DNA of 64,000 nucleotides, taken from NCBI RefSeq assembly GCF_949628215.1, contig NC_134280.1, positions 50,556,621-50,620,620 on the forward strand, in the 5' to 3' direction. This stretch comes from Phalacrocorax aristotelis. Its lineage: Eukaryota > Chordata > Aves > Suliformes > Phalacrocoracidae. Below are positions 12,901 through 26,300 of the stretch, one piece after another (the stretch's first letter is position 1; every line of letters begins with the position of its first letter). A program made the translations under genes and the position numbers. The notes under the pieces were generated by a model. The model was given only the letters and a program-made list of their open reading frames with translations, made no database searches and was not told the DNA's origin.

Positions 12901-15900
12901 GTTGAGTAAGTAAAACCTTGAAACTGCCCTAATTTTGCTGATTTCATTCTGTCTTGGGCCCTGGAAGTGGCATGCAAGAACTCAGTTGACTGTTTCTTAC
13001 GTTTTCCCTCAAGTTCATGAGGGTGCACATGGACAACTGGCCCTACTTCCCCTTTGGCAATCTAGGAAGGGCCTCGTTACTCAGCTTTACTTCAGGGAAA
13101 AGTTAAGGATGGATTCCCTTGTCTGCAGGAGCACAAAAGGAAAATGAAGCACCTGGACAGGACACTGCCCACCCTCCATATCCAACACCATCTTCCTTGG
13201 TATTTCCAGTCAGTCCCTCCATTGAAAGAGTTTGGAGGTAGGTTGATACAGCCAGAAGAAAGCTGGGGTTCATTCTAGCTGCTACTGACAGGCAGGGCTT
13301 TCCTACAGGATGTGTCCCACATGGGTAATTGCAGCAGCTGTCAGCTTGCTCCGGTCTATATGACAGCTGGCACAAGCTCAATCCAAGATCTGCAACTTTT
13401 AGGCTGCCTTTGGTCAGATGCTTCTCAAAAGCAAGATTGTGAGGCTTGGTTGGATCAGAGTGATTTCAGTGAAGTCCTCTTAGCATTCAGAACAGATGGT
13501 CCCTCTGGCTTAAGAGCTTCAGCAGATGCTCCTGCTTTCACGTTCACCAACTGCATAATAGAGGCTGCTTAAAAGAAGTCTTAAAAAGCTGGCACTCTAG
13601 ACAAGGTGCTTTTGACGCTGATAGCTTTTACCTTACTAGAAAGTTCCTTTCCCCCAAATCATGGAGGACTACCTCACGCTTCTTATCTTTGCTGAGTTTT
13701 TGGAGTTACTTCAGACCTTGGAAGTCAATAGGAAGACTCCTGTTAATTTGAATGTTTGCTAGCTCAAGCCTTTTGCTGTTCAAAGCCCCCTACACCTTAG
13801 TCTACTGAAAGAGAACTAGCGATAGAGGGAGTACCTGGTCCAAGAGGGCCGAAGAGCTGGAACTCGGGCGTTACTGATCACCACAGGCTCTGAGAGAACT
13901 TGGCTGTGAATTGCCAAGGGATTTGCAATAGTTGTGAGTATGACAGAATAACATTGGCTTTACCTGCTAAATAATAAACTCACTCAAGTATTATAGAGAT
14001 GCCCAGGACCTGAGAGGACCCTTAATACTCCACAACATTGGCTGCAGGTGAAGTAGTAAGTGTGTGACTGAGGTGTAGGTAGGTGTCAGCAAGGGATGCT
14101 TAGGATTCTCCCTTTGTTACACTGAATTGCACTAGAAGAGTGAGTTGGCTCTCTAATACAGGATGTAAGACCCCTGAGATACTTAGGGAAAGAGGGCTAG
14201 AGAAGGAAAGGCTGGGATTAAATTGTCTCCAAAGAGGATGTAAAATATGGAAGGGGAAGACCTACTGTAAGGCACAGAGAGATACTAAGCACTGAGGTGT
14301 GTACTGATAGCAATAAACAAGCGCTGTGTGTTTTAGGTGAGGGGTGTTGCCTCACTAAAAACTCAGCTGAGACCATGGAAAAAACTGAGCAACAGAGATG
14401 AGTAAAAGGTGGAATGTCGGGAGAGAAAAAAATAGGGAAGCAATTGATTTACTATAGGGCAGTACAGGAGAGTCAAAGGGCATACAGTAGCAGTGTGTAA
14501 TCACAGCCAAACAGCTCCCATCAGGCAGATCATCTGCCTTTCAGCCTGCTTTTGGTTTTCATCTCGCTCATTTCCTGCTCCCCCAGCTCTTCTGCTTGAG
14601 TCATGAAGTGGACATTCTGTTTACAGAAGTGGATGTTTCCTCAATAAGAAGTGCTAAAGCTGTACATCACTTCTCCTGGGTGCTCCCCTCTCCTTGTGCA
14701 TTTGTTTAACAGCAGCAAATATTTTGCATTTAGAGGTGCTGTTGTAGTTTCTCTGGATGTGTCCTTGGCAGATGGATTTCCCCATTTGGCCAGGATTTAT
14801 ATGTGACATTAGGTCCCAGAGGAATAGATACTATACAACTGTAGTCCCCTCTGTGCAGGGCCTGCTCTGTATAGTCTGTCTCTGGGTACACAGCATTTGA
14901 GCAACCTCTCCGAGGCAGCTTGCCTAGCACACTACAATCCTAGATGTTCCAGCTGGAAGCAGCACCCCACCTCTCGCCATTGCTGGGGCTGCAGCTTTGG
15001 TGCACAGGCTCCTAGGCTGAGGACTGGAGCTTTGTCTGTGTAACTAATATTGCCACTCTTGAAGATCGTTGATTCAATTACTTTGTCAGAGCCCCTTTCC
15101 TTCTGAGCCTCAAGCAGTAGAGCTTGTCTCAGGATGGGTTTTGTCATACTGAAATTGAAGCACCCTATCCAAATAGCCTTTCTGTACTCTACACCCCTGG
15201 AATGGTTTGAGCTGCCCTCTGCCAGTGCCAAAGATTGGCAGGGAAGATGAACGGGTTGAACATTGGAGGAATCTCTCCTTTGAACACTGAGATGACCAGC
15301 TTTTAGTAGCTTCCCAACATAGAGAAGACTTGTGTTAATTTATTTTTTCCTTCCTCTCATATTTATGTGTTGAGTTAATATTTTCTATTCAGCAAGCCAA
15401 CTAGCTATGCCTGTGACTGTGCAAGAAACATTGGAGTTTGCTTTAAAGTTTTTTTTTCAGTTCTGTTTATCCTGCCTGTATACAAGATATCAACCTACAG
15501 CTTGCTTAGGAGACCTCTATTTGCATGTTTTGACTAGGAAGCACTTTGGAATAGCTGGTTTGTTTGTCCCTGGTAGTCTGTTCCTAACACAAACCACGTG
15601 AATGGGGCAGACAGTGGGTATAGAAACTCTTTCAGAACTTGCAAATGTTTGGTTTGGTTGATGGCATCTTAAGTGGCACAAATCATTTGGAGACAAGACA
15701 CATTATTGACTGGTGCTTTTCCAGAACTTTACGCTCCTGAGTTGGCAACTAGCACTGCTTTTATTTCCCCCCAAAATGACACATCTGCACTTCATGTCAA
15801 TTTTAGTGCCAGCTATAGTGATTTACAATCTTCCCTTCCAGAGGTGAAGTCTCTTAATCAATTATAAATGAGCAGACGTTTCTTGCCATTCATTTTATCT

Positions 15901-18900
15901 GTCTAGAAGTGGTAAGAATTAATCCAGTGGACAGAGGTATTTCACACTTACAACAGTTTGGGAATCTTGCAAGGAGTGCCTTCTAAGGAAAATATATATA
16001 TTTAAGATATGATATTACAAAGAACTCCGTACTCCTCTATCTCCTTCTTGCCCAGGATAGCCCTCGCCACTGGAGTGCAAGTCCGTGCTATTCTTGGCGG
16101 TACTGGTGGTGAGCGCAGAGCTGGTGGTTAGTGTGGTAGGGGCAACCTCCTTTTACCAAGCATTGATTTGCAATGGTGGGAAATTTAAGAGACATGGAAA
16201 ATTGGAAAAGCACTTGTAAGAAAATTTTACTCATAATGTCTCCAAGCATTTCAGTGTTAGAGGTGGGGGAAGATGAGGATAGCACAGGGAAGATTATTAC
16301 AAAAGCAGAGATGGTCTTCTTTAAAACCATGGTAGCTCCACCTGTCTTAAATAGGCAGATCAGCAACTTCTTTTTCTGGCTGTTGGAAGCTGGTGAATTG
16401 ACAGGCTGCAGGCGTTTGTCCTCGCTGCTGTGGAGGAGACCATCCTGTAAAAGCAGCCTGCCTGGAAGGCAGTATCCAGGCCCACAGCATGGGGGTCTGG
16501 GCTGTATCCAGACTCACGGCATGTTTGGAAAGGCACTGGTATATTGCTGATTTGTGGAATTTCTATTTCCTGTGATGATTTTGCCTCAGAAAGGGGAGCT
16601 GGGGTTAAGACAGGAGCTGGAGAGATTTTGATTTGTGTGGGGCTTGGAGGGGAGAAGAGGGAGGCCACTGCTACTGTCTCAGAGAGGCAACGGGCAAGGG
16701 GGCTGCACTTTCAATGAGAAGTGCAGACATTTCCTAGAATGGGATCTCTGAAGTACCTGCTGACTGAAACATTCCAGGCATTCCTGTGCTGTGCTGTGCT
16801 GCTACACTCACGAAGCAGCAGCTAATACTGCTCAGGCTGCAGCCTGGCCTTGGCAAGTGGCTCTTATTCAGTCATGGATGCTTGGAACCACCGCTCTAAT
16901 TAGCAAATTTGCTACGTGGAGTAGCGCTGCAAGCTGTGAATTTGCAGCTGCAACTGCGAGAGAAGACGAATGTTATTTTAGCATGTCGCTGTCATGAACA
17001 GACCTGCCAGAAGCAGGTTGAAGGACTTGCGGTGAGCTATGTACCACTGTGTTCTCTGCTAAGGTTTCCTGGGTGCTTTGTGCATGGTCCAGAAACTGTA
17101 GTTCTCCATAGCCCTTAGCTCTCCCACAGCTGCTGTGTCAAGTTGTGTTTCCATCTGCTGTAGGGGGCAGAGATTCACACCATCTCAGTGTCAACAAGCT
17201 TGTAAATCATCTACTTAATAGTCACAGGTAAGATAACATATTAAATACTAGAGGCACTAAGAAATCATTCCCACCTCACCCACCGTCCCCACGGAGTACT
17301 GAATCTTGTCCAAAGCTGCACAAACAGGATTCTAAGATAAAGACCTTGGATAAGAATTACTAAAACAAACAGAGCGTAGAGTGGTTGGTTAAGGGACTGG
17401 CCTTCTCAAGGCCAAAGGGTGGGTGTGGAAGAACTCACCTTACTGAAAGGAAAGCTAAGAACATTTTAAAAATACATCTTGGAACAAACAAAGCCCAGCC
17501 CAGGAGACTGCAGTATTTTAATTAAATTGATGTAGCATAGGAAAAGAATCGTACAAGTACTGTGCACTCCATGCAAAATATATCATTTGGGATTTCAGTA
17601 ACAAGTAGACAAAAGCTTTCTAGTAGCAGAGGGATCCCATTCTGCTTAGCATGATGCAGTGCAGCAGAGCTATTCAGAATTAATGCAGCTCTAGCAAGGA
17701 AGCTGCATGCTCCAAACTATGTTTCTGCCTTTCCTTAAAAGTGCTTTAAGAGAATTTACCAATCATCTGCAAACTGCCTGACTGTGAACACAGAAAAAAG
17801 AGCAGAAATTTTCCAGTTTGCCTCCTCCCTTCTCTGCCATATGCAACAAACCCTTCTATAGCAGTATAGTTCCTGGGGGCACGTTAGTTCACCTGTCTAT
17901 TGATAACTGGCTTGATGTCAGGGTTTTCTTTCTTATTTTTGTTGTCACATAGATGAAATCCACTGTTAGAGCATTATCTGCTATTGATGGGGGCTGCATT
18001 CTGATTTAAAGGCAAAAACTCCAAATCTGTCATTTTGCTAGCCTGTGATCAGAATCTGGGGGAGATATTTGTAGGTGGACCATGGTGGACCACAGGACTG
18101 TAGTTTTAGGTCAGAAACACTTCAAAATCGGTTCCTTTTGCAGTTTTTTTCCCTAGAAGAGTATGTGGTCTCTAACTTTAGTCAGTGCCTAGGGGTAATG
18201 GCAACATCCCCTCTACTTAAGGCTTGTTTACCTTTCCTATGCTGCTGCACAGCTATTGTTAGTTTGCAGATAAGGCAAGTGTTACCATTTTAGCACAGTC
18301 TAAAAGAAAAGGATAGGAGGGAGCTATTAGATTCTCCACTGTGTCACTCTCTGCCTGGTGGCAGGGTTGTACTTCACACTGATCTCTCAGATGTGGTAAT
18401 AAAACCAGTAAAGCTTTATTTTTACTGGTTATCAGCCAAAAGCAACAGCTAGGCTAAACCAGAAAATATCATCCGTCCTGCCTTTGCAGCACATGTGCTG
18501 AATCTTTGTGCCGATGCTCTGATACTTTTCTACATCTCTTCTGAGGAGACAAGGGGACACAGAGACCTTCATCCCACCCCAAACAACCTGGTCTACCTAA
18601 TCCTGGCCACTGTCTAAGAACAGGCCTCCTGCCCTCTTCCCAGCCCCCTGACGTGCTCCCACCCTCTCAGTGTAAATCAGCAACACCTCCCTTGTCTCCT
18701 GTCGTGCTTTTGACAGGGTTGTTTTTATAGCTGCCTGTATCTGCCTCTAGCAGTGGCCACCTCTTCTTCCTCTGTGTGTGCATGATAGTCTTCTGTTTTT
18801 TCAAGGGGACCATGTCACAAACAAGTTGCCGAGTTTGAAATCAAGGAAGAGAAAGGATGTGTGTCCAGTAAGGGCCAGAACTGGGAAAATGCATGGACTG

Positions 18901-21037
18901 GTTCGCGTGAGGGCACTTCGCATCTTTCTGGAGTGCAGATGCTCTTTAATGAAATAACAGAGACTCTCTCACCCAACGTGTTGAGCAGTATACTGAACTT
19001 AGGTGGTTCTAATCTTTTTTCTTTGTGGCATGCTTTTAAAGGAAGAGACCCTGCTGCGAAGGTTACAAAGCAAAAGGAAGTCTGGCCCTCCTACTGGAAA
19101 AACGAGCATGCTCCTGGCATGCTGATGGTGCATGGCTTAGCTTTCCTTTCGTTTGTGTGAACTGTGCGGAAAATAATCAGGAGGTAAATCCTGTTCAGAC
19201 AGCATGCAGAGTCACTTTGGATGGTGTTCATCTTCATTCTAGACATCTGCAAAGTAGATGTGTACACCCAAGCTGCCTGGTCTGGGTTCCTTTAATAGTC
19301 AAAGGAAATAAATTTGCACTTCTTTGAAGGATTTTCAGGGATAAGTGAACCTTGCCCTTGGTGCTGTTGACTGTACACAAGAACCTGGGCTCCTCCAATA
19401 AAATCTTGGAGATCCTGGGACCTGAGTTGTTCTACACTGGGATAGGAAGATGTTGAGCAGAGGAAGACCATAATGAACAATCTATTAAGAACAAGAAAGT
19501 CCTGTTAAGGTTGTGACTCTACCAAGTTTACACAAAGATGGATGTTTTTTGAATAGGGAAAAGAAAGTGGCACAGACCCCTGTAGACCTCAGTATGGAGG
19601 ACAAAACATTGCAGACAGCAAGTCATCCATTCTGGGCTAGCTTGCTGGACTGTGTAGCCTTAGGACATTGATAGGGAGACCCTGTAGAGGTTGCCAGTAG
19701 GTGCAAATGATGGAAATAGGATTTTCTAGGAAGGCAGGTGGTGATTGAATAGCACTTCTATTTTTGTTTTTTGAGGTCACTCTATTTGTTTTGAAGTCGT
19801 TCTAATTCAGGGCTGGAAGGGAGCAGGAGTTGCTTTTTTGGCTACAAACTTGGTTTGAACTTTAACTGAGTGGCATCTTTCTCTGGCAGTTAGCCATGTA
19901 GCCACAAGAAAGGATTTTGAAGGGCAGTAAGAGGCAGCATTGGCAGTGTCCCTTGGGCTGCACTGACAGACTGGTCATGCACAAGTGCCAGAATGACTTG
20001 ACCCAGACTGGGGCCATCACTGCTGAGCTTCCGCCTCCCACCTCCTTGTGATAACAGGACCACTGGGGCTGTGCCAGGGAATACCAACTGCCAGGCAGGT
20101 ACAGGAACATTGGTGTCCTCTAAGGATGAATACACAAAGTCCTGAGCCAAACAGTGTAATGACAGGGAAAAGATGGCCCAGCTCTGTTCTCCTGTTGGCA
20201 TTCTATGTGATTGTGTGTTTGTCTGTCAGGTCCTCGACAGCAGACCTCCAGGAGGGAAATGGTAAGTCACAAGACAAGAGGATAGCTGCACGCTTCAAAA
20301 CATCTGTATGGGGAGCATCTTATCAAGATCCTGTGCACTCTGCCTGTCAGTGTGCTAAGCAAGTTATCCTTGAATTAAAACCTTTTTAGCAATAGCCTTG
20401 GCAGTCACAGCCTTGGCAGGCACAAGTGAAAGAAGGAAACCTCTCTGGCTTAAGTAGGCCTTTTCATCCATTCCCCAAGGAAAAGATTTCTTGTCTGCTA
20501 GCTCCTTGCTTGGCAGAAATGCTGGTTTCAAAGAGCCTTGCAAAACAACGTCTGGTGAAATCTACAATACAGGAGTAAGAAAACAGATTAACTACTTGTG
20601 CTTGAAAGAGCTTCTTCTTGTTTGAATGTTCTCTAAGACTGTCACCTAAGACAGTAGTCTTACAGATGTTGTCAGATGGAGTCAGAATTAAGTGGGATTT
20701 TTTTTTTCTGTTAATGTGGAGGCCTGTAATCACAATTACTTTTGGTTTACATGGTAATGAGCTAGAATTATTTCTTGTAGCAGAACCAATTGCTGAGATA
20801 GAGATATATTTTTTTTACTTTTCCATCTCAAGCATGCCCAGAAAGCACACATCTTAACTCTTATATGTTACTGTGTATTCTAAAGCTGTGAGAAAATCCT
20901 CTAAATACAATAATGGCTGCAGAGAGCAGCTCAAGGAACAGGGGTTTTCTGCATGTGCTATGGCATTGTAGTACAATATAGCAGCGTATAGTAGTAAAGG
21001 CGTCACTTGAAGAATATTTTGCGGGGCTAATTGGATG
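9906..21037. other. Non-coding, no gene recognised
   Basis: 11 kb without a supportable exon, RNA gene or clear transposon. Contains a short CTGTG repeat (about 16782-16800), a TA-rich run near 15992 and the 15-bp tandem at 20394. Short open frames up to about 125 codons show no recognisable domain. Confidence 0.6.
20394..20423. repeat. Two-copy 15-bp tandem repeat
   Basis: AGCCTTGGCAGTCAC followed directly by AGCCTTGGCAGGCAC; one mismatch. Confidence 0.85.
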
Positions 21038-21254
21038 TCAGTAAAAGTTCTTCACTGAAGAACTGAAGGGGTAGTGAAGCCCTGGAACAAGCTCTCTGGG
21101 GAAGTGGTGATGGCAGCAAGCCTGTCAGTGTTCAAGAAGCATCTGGACAATGCTCTTAGATATGGTTTAATTTTAGGTCACCTTGTGTGCAGTCAGAAGT
21201 TGGACTCAATGATCCTCGTGGGTCCCTTCCAGCTCAGGATATTCTATGACTCTA
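21038..21254 (+). mobile_element. CR1 LINE fragment, 3' end, plus orientation
   Basis: Contains the CR1 3' landmarks in order: ttcttcactgaag, tgaagccctggaacaagct, gaagtggtgatggcagcaag, gttggactcaatgatcctcg, tgggtcccttccagctcagg and attctatgactcta at the end. 5'-truncated, about 215 bp, with scattered substitutions showing age. The short open frame inside it is only a relic of CR1. Confidence 0.93.
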
Positions 21255-22649
21255 ATTACTCAGAATTCAGTGACTAGTTAGGTATTGGTTATTTACTTCC
21301 AAACTTTTATGATTTATGTCATGTCTCATGTGGTGTGATGCTCTAAGCTTTTATTCCAACTACTTCTCTTACAAATATTAGTAAGAAAACAGTGTTACTC
21401 TGGGAGCTAAGACAATGCATAGAATTATTTTCTGTGCCTTTAAAAAAGAAAAGCAATGAGCTAATCTAAGAGATAAAGGTATGCCAGGCTTCCCACATTT
21501 AAAAGGTTGAGCTCTTCTGATGTAAATGTACTTCTCTTAAATAGCTCAAAACAGGAATTCCATTTCTGTGATTAAAAGTTTTTCCTTAACAGTTTGTTTA
21601 GTGAATATAGCAATTACAGAGCCACTCTTAGAAGTGAAGATCCACAAGACTTGGAGATTTAGACCAGCTGGCTTGTGTTATTTGCAGTCCACTTATTCAG
21701 ACTGGTTGGAATGGAGCATATGTGTGCTTTTCTCTAGTGGCTGGCTTAGGACTTGCTAAGACAGAACTGCCCAGGAGGCTTTGGGGAAACTCGTTTAGAT
21801 CTGGAACTGTGAAATGTATCCAGAAGGATCTGTGTTTGTCCTACTCAGAAGAACAATTTGTATTCAAGGCTAAGAGAAGGAGGTATCTGTGTTGCAATAG
21901 AAGAGCAGATTGCTAGTGTACATGTGGCTCACAATACTTCTTGTTAGTGTAAACACAAACAGGATGGGGCACTCCTTTTCCCTTGAGCTTCCGCCAATTG
22001 ATGAGAGAGACTCCTATTTTCCAAAGTGTGGAAGATAGCTTTTCAGTTTGTCATTGGATGTTTGTTTCCTTCACCTCAAATTCCTTCTTCTGGATTTTTT
22101 GGGTTGCAGTTGTTATAGCATCTATATGTCAGGAAAAAAACCTGTGTCCCCCCCTGCTCTCAGTGTCCCATATAGAAATAAATTCTTGTGTCTCACTCCC
22201 CTCTTCCCAGATATTCATCCATCTGGAGTGTAAATAACTGAATAACTTAAGTACACAATGTGATACCTCTGATTTTAAAGCCTCAAAAATAGTTCTGATA
22301 TAAAGCATGTCAATATCAAAAATGAAGGGAAATGCTCTGTTCCCTTGAATTCAAAGTGAAGTGAGCACTTTGATGTGAATCTCAAATGAACATGAAGGGA
22401 GTGGTCCTCTCTAAAGCAGCCAGCACCTGCAACCTCTTAAACTGCAGTCATATCTCTCATGTGAATCAATATTTGAATAAATATTTACTTAGGACTTAGG
22501 CATGATTTATATGGGAGTCTTGGTATTGCAACAACTGCTGTGTTACTCAATCAGATTCCCAGATGACTGGTTAATACATAACAAGCCGCATTTGTAGATT
22601 CAGGTGGCACAAGTTATCATCAGAATGGAAAGGAGAAATTAGTGATATA

Positions 22650-22860
22650 ATATTGTAATTAATTAATAAATCTGTTAAATACCTGTAATGCAGTACAATG
22701 TGCTCCGGTTAAAGAGGCAGTGGGTTTCGTTCTGGTTTTAGGGGTTTCTAACTGGATTAATTGCTTGGTGACCATTTTCTAGTCATCACGAGTAATTGTG
22801 TTATTCTTCTGTGTCAAAATGGAAACAAAGTAGGATTAAATTAGTTAATTACAAAATACT
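22650..22860. promoter_or_regulatory. Candidate regulatory cluster of homeodomain-type sites
   Basis: Several TAATT/ATTA cores within about 200 bp: TAATTAATTAATAAA (22656-22670), GATTAATTG (22755-22763), GTAATTG (22792-22798) and ATTAAATTAGTTAATTAC (about 22835-22852). Such clusters are common in conserved enhancers but also arise by chance in AT-rich DNA. Confidence 0.25.
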
Positions 22861-23316
22861 GCAGTAAAAATCTCCGCAGCTTTGAAGTTTAGGTATATCG
22901 CAAAAATCACTTTGGCTGTATATAAAGTTACCTCACCTCCTGGGCATTATCAGTGATTGTTTCTGAATGAAGGCCGTCTGGATGACATGGAGTGTTTCAC
23001 AGAAAAATCCACTCCACTCATTTTATGTCAATATGGCAGTAAACAGATTATTGAAAGTCTAAAGACCTGTACAATATCTGGTTAGATATTGTTAGTCAAA
23101 GATGCTAGGGCAAAGGACTGACTTTGCAAATGGTATTTGATCTTTTGGAAGAGGTTGGTTTGTTTGTTTTTTCAAATAAAATAAATCAGCACAGGAAATT
23201 GAGAGTGATGTGTTTCCTCCTATAATTGGAAATGATGAGTTAAAACCCTTCGGACAGGCTAAGAAATCCTCAGTGTCTGTGTAAAACAGACAAGACCTAT
23301 TGTTTTCTAGAAGGGG

Positions 23317-23348
23317 GTGTGTGGGTGTGTGTGTTTGTGTGTGTGTGT
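23317..23348. repeat. (GT)n microsatellite, interrupted
   Basis: About 32 bp of GT repeats interrupted by GGG and TTT. Confidence 0.9.
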
Positions 23349-26300
23349 CAAAGAAGAACACAGCCAGCTCCCTGAAATGCTTTAACTTCTTTGCTCTGCT
23401 GATCCTCCTCTATTTACCCTTACTGCTCTTCAGCACGTGTATGCTTTAAGTCCAGTGACTACTTCTTTGGCAGGCGTTTCCCCATAAATAATCATATTGC
23501 TGTGTATTTGGAAACATTTTATAGCTTAATGACCTTTCTTTAACTTCAGGCTGCTAGTTGTTATCACTGGGAAGGAACAAATGTGCCTGAGTGAGGTGGG
23601 TAGCTGAAGCTATTGCCTGGAACATGTCTCTTGCCTCAGGCTCTACCAGCAGAGTCCCATTGCTGCCATTGCTGCAGGTTTGGCTCCCCAAAGACTCAGA
23701 AACTCCTGTCTGCCACCTCCTTACTCTGATTGTGCCCATGACAGAGGCTTAATGGCCCACGAGGAAATAACCAGCTAGAAACCATACTTGGCTTAAATGA
23801 TAAACTCTGCCAGGGTGCCATAAAAACTATGCCAATTACTTAAGTACAATCAGTGCCCGAGTTGAAACTACAGTGTCTGGAATCCATATCTGGAATCCAC
23901 CCTTTTACATCCTAACACAGGAAAAAACTGCAGCACAATTGAATAACCGGCAGTACTGGAACTGCAAGTTCCATCACAGATCAGTTATTTCACCTTGGTA
24001 TTAGCCCATTGCAATGCATGCTTAGCATAGCAAATTGTTGCATAATGAGCAAAAGAGGAGGGAAAAAAAAGATATTTTAGAAGTCCAAGTTATTTTAAGA
24101 TTAGTCTGTGATCTACCTCATTATTTGCATCAGTAATAGATTTTGAAATGTTTTAGAAATGTACGCCTGCTTTTATTTTACTACTGGCTGTTGTTCAAGC
24201 AACGTAGTGATGTGGGTGTGCTCTGGGGTCTTTTAATTTTATTGTGTTTAAATATAGAGCATTTACTATCATGTCAATGGAAGCTATATGAACATAAGAA
24301 GGAAGACTTATAATTGGCTTTGCTCCTGCTCTGTCCATGCAAGCATCCAGTGAGTGCGCTTGGGTTCTTCACAGCATACAGGCTCTGAGCATCTAACACA
24401 AGCAGTGACACTGCCTGATGCCTTGTTCTAGTGCATTACCAGCTTTATCTTACATGATTCTCTGCAACCTTTTATTACCGACAATTATTACAACCATGGT
24501 AATTAATTCCGCGGCTTTTTTTCCCCCTTTCCTTGTCACCACTTCATACTCCCCTCATGCTAGTCCACTTGCTGTCAGGGGAACATGCCCTAGCTTGTGC
24601 AGGTGATCTGCCTGCATTGCACACTTGAAACAGCTAGAGATGGCTCTAGCATGTTCTTCCTTAGAGTGGGTTTCTTTGGCTTCCAGCTATACGCTTCCAC
24701 AGTGGAAGTCATAATGCAGTATTAGTCCAAGGCCTGGCCACAGCAGACATGTTGGAAATGATGCATTTAGCACAGTTTAGAACTTTCTGAGTGTTTTCAG
24801 TGATTATTGTGGTCACTTTTAACCCTAGGAAAAGTCACAAAAATGTGCTATCACCGAAAAGAGACTGGATTCAGTTTCTTTTTCCACTAGCATGCTGAAA
24901 TCTGTCCCAGTGAGGCTGCAGTGGATGTGCAAGTGCGCCTACAGACCAGTGGCAGATCTGCTCTTGACAAGAGAGCAGCAGGGCTGCCAGGAGCAAGCCA
25001 GGAGACAACAAGGGGAAGCAAAGAGCCTGTTCTTCTGCAGCTTGGGTGCTGTGTCACAAAACAACAGTGGTGGCAACCCTCATGCAGGACATATGCCAGC
25101 AGGCAAAGCGAGCAAGCAAGGACCACCTGATGCATGAGGACCCCGCGGTGCTTTCCACCCACTCCTCCAGCCGGCAGAACCGAGCATGGCCCTGACCTGA
25201 CAAGCTGCTTCTTGCCCAGAACTAATAAAACCAGAGAAGATTAAGAAGGAGGAGAGAGCTGATCCAGCGCAGGTAGAGAACTGGTTACTATAGCAACTGT
25301 TTTCTTCTTTGAGCATAGCTTGGGAGGACTCCCTTGTGAGGGGATTTCTGCGCAGTCCCCAGGCTGGGAGGGGAGGTTGCTTCAAGAATCTCATTTGACA
25401 AAGACTGTGGCTGCACTCTTGAACTCTGCTGGGGATCGGGGGAGCTGGGATAGGTTTGTAGAAGAGTTTGATGTTCGTCCAAAAGTAGAACAGATGTTGA
25501 AGTGCCTGAACTCAAGGGAGAGATTACTAAACTGGGACTGTATTAGAAGTGATACCTCATGGTGTATTGTTCTGTGGGTTGCAGCTGCGTCTGAAGCTGT
25601 TAATGTACCACAGTACCCCACACAACCAGGAGTTTCAAAGCTGGAGTTTTTAAAAGAAATAAGAGAATATTTAACTAATTCCTACTGGATTTTTAAATCT
25701 CTCTGAGGTCCTGAGAAAGTTCCACAGCTGTGTTTCTCCAATGAGATGAAATTGGTACAGAGTACAAAATTAAGTAACTTGTAATATAATAGAGGCTTGG
25801 TCAGTCTGACTCCAAGAAAAGTAATTCTCTGGGACTTGAGCCAAGTAATGTTATCTTAGCATACTGCTTGGAGTACCTGGCACTGTACAAGCTCTAGGTC
25901 TTTGTGGTTATCTTAGACCAACATAACAAATAAATGAGCATATTATCCTTTCGGTAGGGCTGCTTTCTGGCGTAACGCTTCCCTTGCGTTCACAGGAGAC
26001 ATATAAATACCATCTCAGTGCCTAGGGTAAATCCCTCATCTTTAGCCCTTGTTAACCCTGTGTGCTCTGGCAGGTATACTTCAGGGGCCAAAGCTGCACC
26101 TTAGTTTTTCACTGGTATTTTGTGCTAGCAGTTAAACAAACACAGAAGGAAAATAAAACAACCCATCATCATCTCAAATTTAGTCCTGAAATTCTCTTTC
26201 CTTTAGGGTCAAAGCACAGAAGACGTTGCAAATTCTCATGATAAGCGATGAGCAAAGGGGGCTTTGGGTGAGATACTCTGCTCCCCTATTCTCCCTAGGC

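Noticed and set aside
21074-21277. 67-codon open frame
   Set aside because: It lies almost wholly inside the CR1 3' fragment, whose 3' end is mostly untranslated.
25320-25706. 128-codon plus-strand open frame
   Set aside because: No recognisable domain, no convincing splice or promoter context, and overlapping minus-strand frames of similar length.
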